A stretch of 28,521 nt of DNA, from positions 517,329-545,849 of the forward strand of contig BFEA01000167.1 in the NCBI GenBank assembly GCA_003427395.1, given 5' to 3'. Source of the stretch: Chara braunii (lineage: Eukaryota; Streptophyta; Charophyceae; Charales; Characeae). Made by a program: the position numbers and the translations under genes. The notes under the pieces were generated by a model. That model was not told where the DNA came from, did not search any database, and was given only the letters and a program-made list of their open reading frames with translations. Below are positions 25,641 through 28,521 of the stretch, piece by piece (the first letter of the stretch is position 1; each line of letters opens with the position of its first letter).

Positions 25641-27538
25641 TTATATTTTAACAGGTGGCGATTCTGGCAATCCACTCTGTATGGGGAAGATTTTGCCAAA
25701 GGTCTACCTTTTCTTTGGACACTGGCTTAGGGATAGACTTGATAGTTGGCAGATAAGCTTTGAGTAAGAATGTGCTATGGAGATTCATTCTCCATACACT
25801 GATGATTTAATTTGGACGTTAACCTGTCTTATATTACAGACCCTCTTTGGATGTTTGATTCAGGATGTGGGCTCGATTCAGCTCGATCCCACGAGGATCA
25901 TCTTCTGTTATCACTGATAACAGGTCGGTTGCCGATTCGTCGATTTACGACTCAACTCCATTGCAATCTTGCCACTCAACGTAAAGGGTTTAGCCCTGTG
26001 ATTTCACCTGTTTCATTGTGTTTTTACCCGAACTTTATTGAATGGTCGTTTAACAAAGATACTGAGTACTTTATTGCTGAAAGGGTGCACTAAGGTTGAG
26101 GTTTGTGTAGCTAAAGCGAAGGGGTGTTAGCGCAGAGGATGGTTGAAGTTGACCCCGTGTAGTGCGTGGACTTTTGGTTGAATCTTTGATGTGATTGCAG
26201 GTATGTTTTGTGGTTCGGACTTTGGATTTGACTGCCTGTGATCACATACATATACATGGCTGAGAGGAGTCCCACCGTGACTGTGAGAAGTGATCGTCCC
26301 ATATTATATAACCCTCTTATATATGTACATAGATGTGCCCGTGCACAAGGGTTAAACAAATTATGTGTGGAGAGAGAAGGGAGATCCCCTTTTTACCCTT
26401 AGCTTTTTAGAGTTTTTATAGTTGGACGTTGTAGTTTGTGGCAACTGTCAAAGTCAAACCCCTTGACTTCTCTCCAGGCCCTGGATGATGGAGCTGGTCT
26501 CCAGGGCAATAAGAGGCTATTGCCACCGCAGGTATGAATTTGTGTACCACCCACTCTCCGCAGGGTGCAGAAGAGGGTGCGGTCCTCAACCGCACTTAAC
26601 GGTTGTCCAGCGTCAAAGGCGGGTGTCAACCAGCACTTGAGTACCAAACGCGACCCTTGAAATTATCAACGACCGCGTGATTATGGGTACTACATAGTAC
26701 GCCATCACTGCGACTGCTTGCATATGTTTGCATTGCTGGTCGATATGAGAAGGTCTGCGTCCGTGCGGTTTTATACTAAGTCTCGCGCGTGTCGCCTATC
26801 CAATTTCCGCAGCGAAAGGTTATGGGATGTCTACGAAAAGGGACTAGGAGTGTTGTTGTGTTGTTTTGTTTTGTGTCGTTCCGTGTGTGTGTGTGTTTTA
26901 TTTTTATGTTTTAAGTGTGGTGTAACGCTTGGTGAGTGGGATGCGTCCTAGTCGACCGACGACGAGTCGCGCTTGGGACTTCAGCCCCCCCGTGCGTCAA
27001 TTCTCGTGTGGGTCCGATAGAGGCATGGGACCACACGTACCCCTTATGCTACTGCGAACGAGAAACGCCCTCGGCTGGTCCACCTCTGCGATTGCAACTG
27101 GTTAGCTTTCGTACTGTGGACTGGTAGCTCGGCGGGGATAAGCCCACCAAAGGGAGTTTACAGCTCCCGCAGGTGAAGGTAAGTTGTACCTCGCATTGGC
27201 CCTATTCTGTCGTAGGGGCTTGTGAGAGGTATGGATGGCACACTCGGCCGGAGCGGCTTGCGGAAGCTCCTTGTGTATCACGAGTAGACCAACTCCTACG
27301 TGACGCGGCCGGGAGGGTCCCGCACTGCGCGGGACCGATGCGCTCGACACCGTACGGCGAGATGTCCCTCATGCAGTCCTCCCAGAACTGGGTTACCATT
27401 GGGTGAAACTCTTTACTTTTGTTGGGGTGTGCACTGGGTGGCCTACTTCAATGTTCCCCACTGGGTAGCATGCTATAACAGCCGAGTGGTCTGATGCTGT
27501 GAATACTACCGTACGTCGTACAGGGGTTCTTGCATACG
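25641..27538. other. Intergenic stretch without a gene
   Basis: No gene recognised. A TATATAA (26305-26311, plus) followed by a TATATATG could be a promoter core, but nothing downstream supports a transcript. A perfect 8-bp hairpin GGTCCCGC / GCGGGACC lies at 27316-27336. Base composition becomes GC-richer after about 26900. Confidence 0.45.
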
Positions 27539-27584
27539 GTCGTACGAACGGCCGTTCGAACGTGTGAACGACAGTTCGTACGAC
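27539..27584. other. Nested inverted repeats around GTTCGTACGAC
   Basis: Perfect 11-bp arms GTCGTACGAAC (27539-27549) and GTTCGTACGAC (27574-27584) flank a 24-base interior. That interior itself holds the palindrome GAACGGCCGTTC (27546-27557, overlapping the left arm) and CGTTCGAACG. The motif GTACG recurs just upstream (27510-27525). Confidence 0.75.
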
Positions 27585-27717
27585 GGCTGTACTAACTTGC
27601 CAAAGTTACCAAAAAGAAGGACAAAATAAAATTAAATAGGGGTTGGCGAGCAGTTTGTGCTCTAAAACCCCACATATATATTTTTTGGTCTGTTCTTACA
27701 TTTTTAAAACGGCATAA

Positions 27718-28296
27718 TTTGCGAAATACCCCTATAAGTTGAGATTTATCCCAAAATGCACCTAAAAGATGTGCGTAGAGCATAATACCCCTCTGATGCA
27801 AAAAATGTTTTGTGAAATGCCCCTGGCGTCTGTTGGACCCACCATCTTTGCAAAATACCCTACTGGGTACTGTCCACTATGAGGCGCCTGTGGAACCCAC
27901 GGGAAGTTGGCCCGTTGTGTGTGACTGGGTTAAGTAGCGGTGGTCGGCTGCGTGCTGTCCAAACGGAGTGTGCGTGGACTGTCAAGTCCGTGGTGTGGTG
28001 TTTGTGTGTGGTGTGAGTTCAAGGACGCTACAGCCCTGGAGGTGGGCTGGATATCATGACTGGTATGGATCCAGTTTTTATAACACCTCCAAGGGTTGTA
28101 GTGGTTATGATACTTCGTTCCTGTGCAGGAGGGTGCCGGTTCGAGGCCATCCGTGCACGATGCCCTAAAACACACGTTGCTCAGTAATCACTGTCCATCT
28201 TTGCAAAATGTCCCGGTAGTTGCCAACTTTTCCCAGGCCCTATTTTATTTCCGTTTTACTCCTGTCAGCCCGGGTCATCTTTGCATTCTGGCCCCT
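27718..28296 (+). repeat. Array of a TTTGCAAAATACCCCT-like motif
   Basis: Copies end at or near 27733 (TTTGCGAAATACCCCT), 27763 (ATCCCAAAATGCACCT), 27792 (CATAATACCCCT), 27823 (TTTGTGAAATGCCCCT) and 27861 (TTTGCAAAATACCCT), about 30 bp apart. Two or three more follow at 28200-28214 and 28280-28296. All are in the same orientation. Short spaced copies like this are typical of subterminal repeats of plant DNA transposons, but no terminal inverted repeats were identified. Confidence 0.6.
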
Positions 28297-28471
28297 AGCC
28301 GTTTGAGGCCGACAACGGCCTTCTCCAGTCCCTTGAAGAGAATGCACCACCATTATGGCTGTTATCTTTTGAAGCAACTTTCTGTCTACATACACCCATA
28401 ATGTACGTACGTTCTATTGGGGGGGGGTTGCCGTTTTAGCAGTTGTGTTGTGTGTGTGTGTATGCGTGTGT

Positions 28472-28521
<50 letters not shown>
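28297..28521. other. Right edge: G run, GT and GA microsatellites
   Basis: No gene recognised. A run of nine G lies near 28420, (GT)n at about 28449-28461 and (GA)n from 28474 to the end of the window, where it is cut off. Confidence 0.7.
28474..28521. repeat. (GA)n microsatellite, runs off the window
   Basis: Uninterrupted GA units reach the last base, so the full length is not visible. The opposite strand has the same CT composition as the runs at 13966 and 14195. Confidence 0.98.

Noticed and set aside
26305-26311. TATATAA as a gene promoter
   Set aside because: No coding sequence or transcript signal follows within reach; AT-rich words of this kind are common here.

Overview
This is eukaryotic, plant-lineage repeat DNA. 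It carries degenerate Ty3/Gypsy LTR retrotransposons of the chromovirus type, an initiator-Met tRNA primer-binding site, long CT/GA microsatellites and a U6 snRNA retro-copy. I see no intact host gene. The style of the elements (pol wording such as [15 protein letters not shown], and a chromodomain-like tail after the integrase) would suit a streptophyte alga such as Chara. That is an inference from family resemblance and the sequence alone does not prove it.

Layout: (1) 1-121 is the 3' end of an LTR whose element lies to the left. (2) 122-1623 is flanking DNA with a U6 snRNA retropseudogene (1380-1470) between perfect 17-bp direct repeats. (3) 1624-17964 is one plus-strand retrotransposon, 'element A'. 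It has a 5' LTR (1624-2481), a tRNA-iMet-type primer-binding site (2485-2496), gag and pol remnants (8805-13806), a 3' LTR (17028-17964) and the same short flanking duplication (CATT) on both sides. Its roughly 16.3 kb length comes from two interruptions. The first is a minus-strand chromovirus, 'element B' (3' LTR about 3497-4423, coding 4581 to about 8780), which has lost its own 5' LTR and the front of gag. The second is a pyrimidine-rich, non-coding 3 kb block (about 13824-16816), flanked by two copies of A's integrase tail.

(4) 17965-18683 is flanking DNA with a 149-bp tandem repeat. (5) 18684 to about 22766 is a minus-strand chromovirus, 'element C', truncated at the start of reverse transcriptase and internally scrambled by duplications of its own 3' end. 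(6) From about 22767 to 28521 there is no recognisable gene. This part holds two degenerate tandem-repeat arrays, paired perfect hairpins, a palindrome cluster, an array of a TTTGCAAAATACCCCT-like motif, a weak tRNA-like A/B-box pair and a (GA)n run that leaves the window.

All three elements once encoded gag (zinc knuckle), aspartic protease, reverse transcriptase, RNase H, an integrase of HHCC/DDE type and a chromodomain-like tail. All are dead. Many premature stops look like C-to-T or G-to-A changes, as expected of methylated, silenced repeats. Others come from small tandem duplications (35 bp in gag of A, 8 bp through the RT catalytic motif of A, 141 bp in RT of C). The run of Ns at 10678-10847 is an assembly gap with an identical 90-bp sequence on each side, so it is most likely a false duplication rather than missing sequence.
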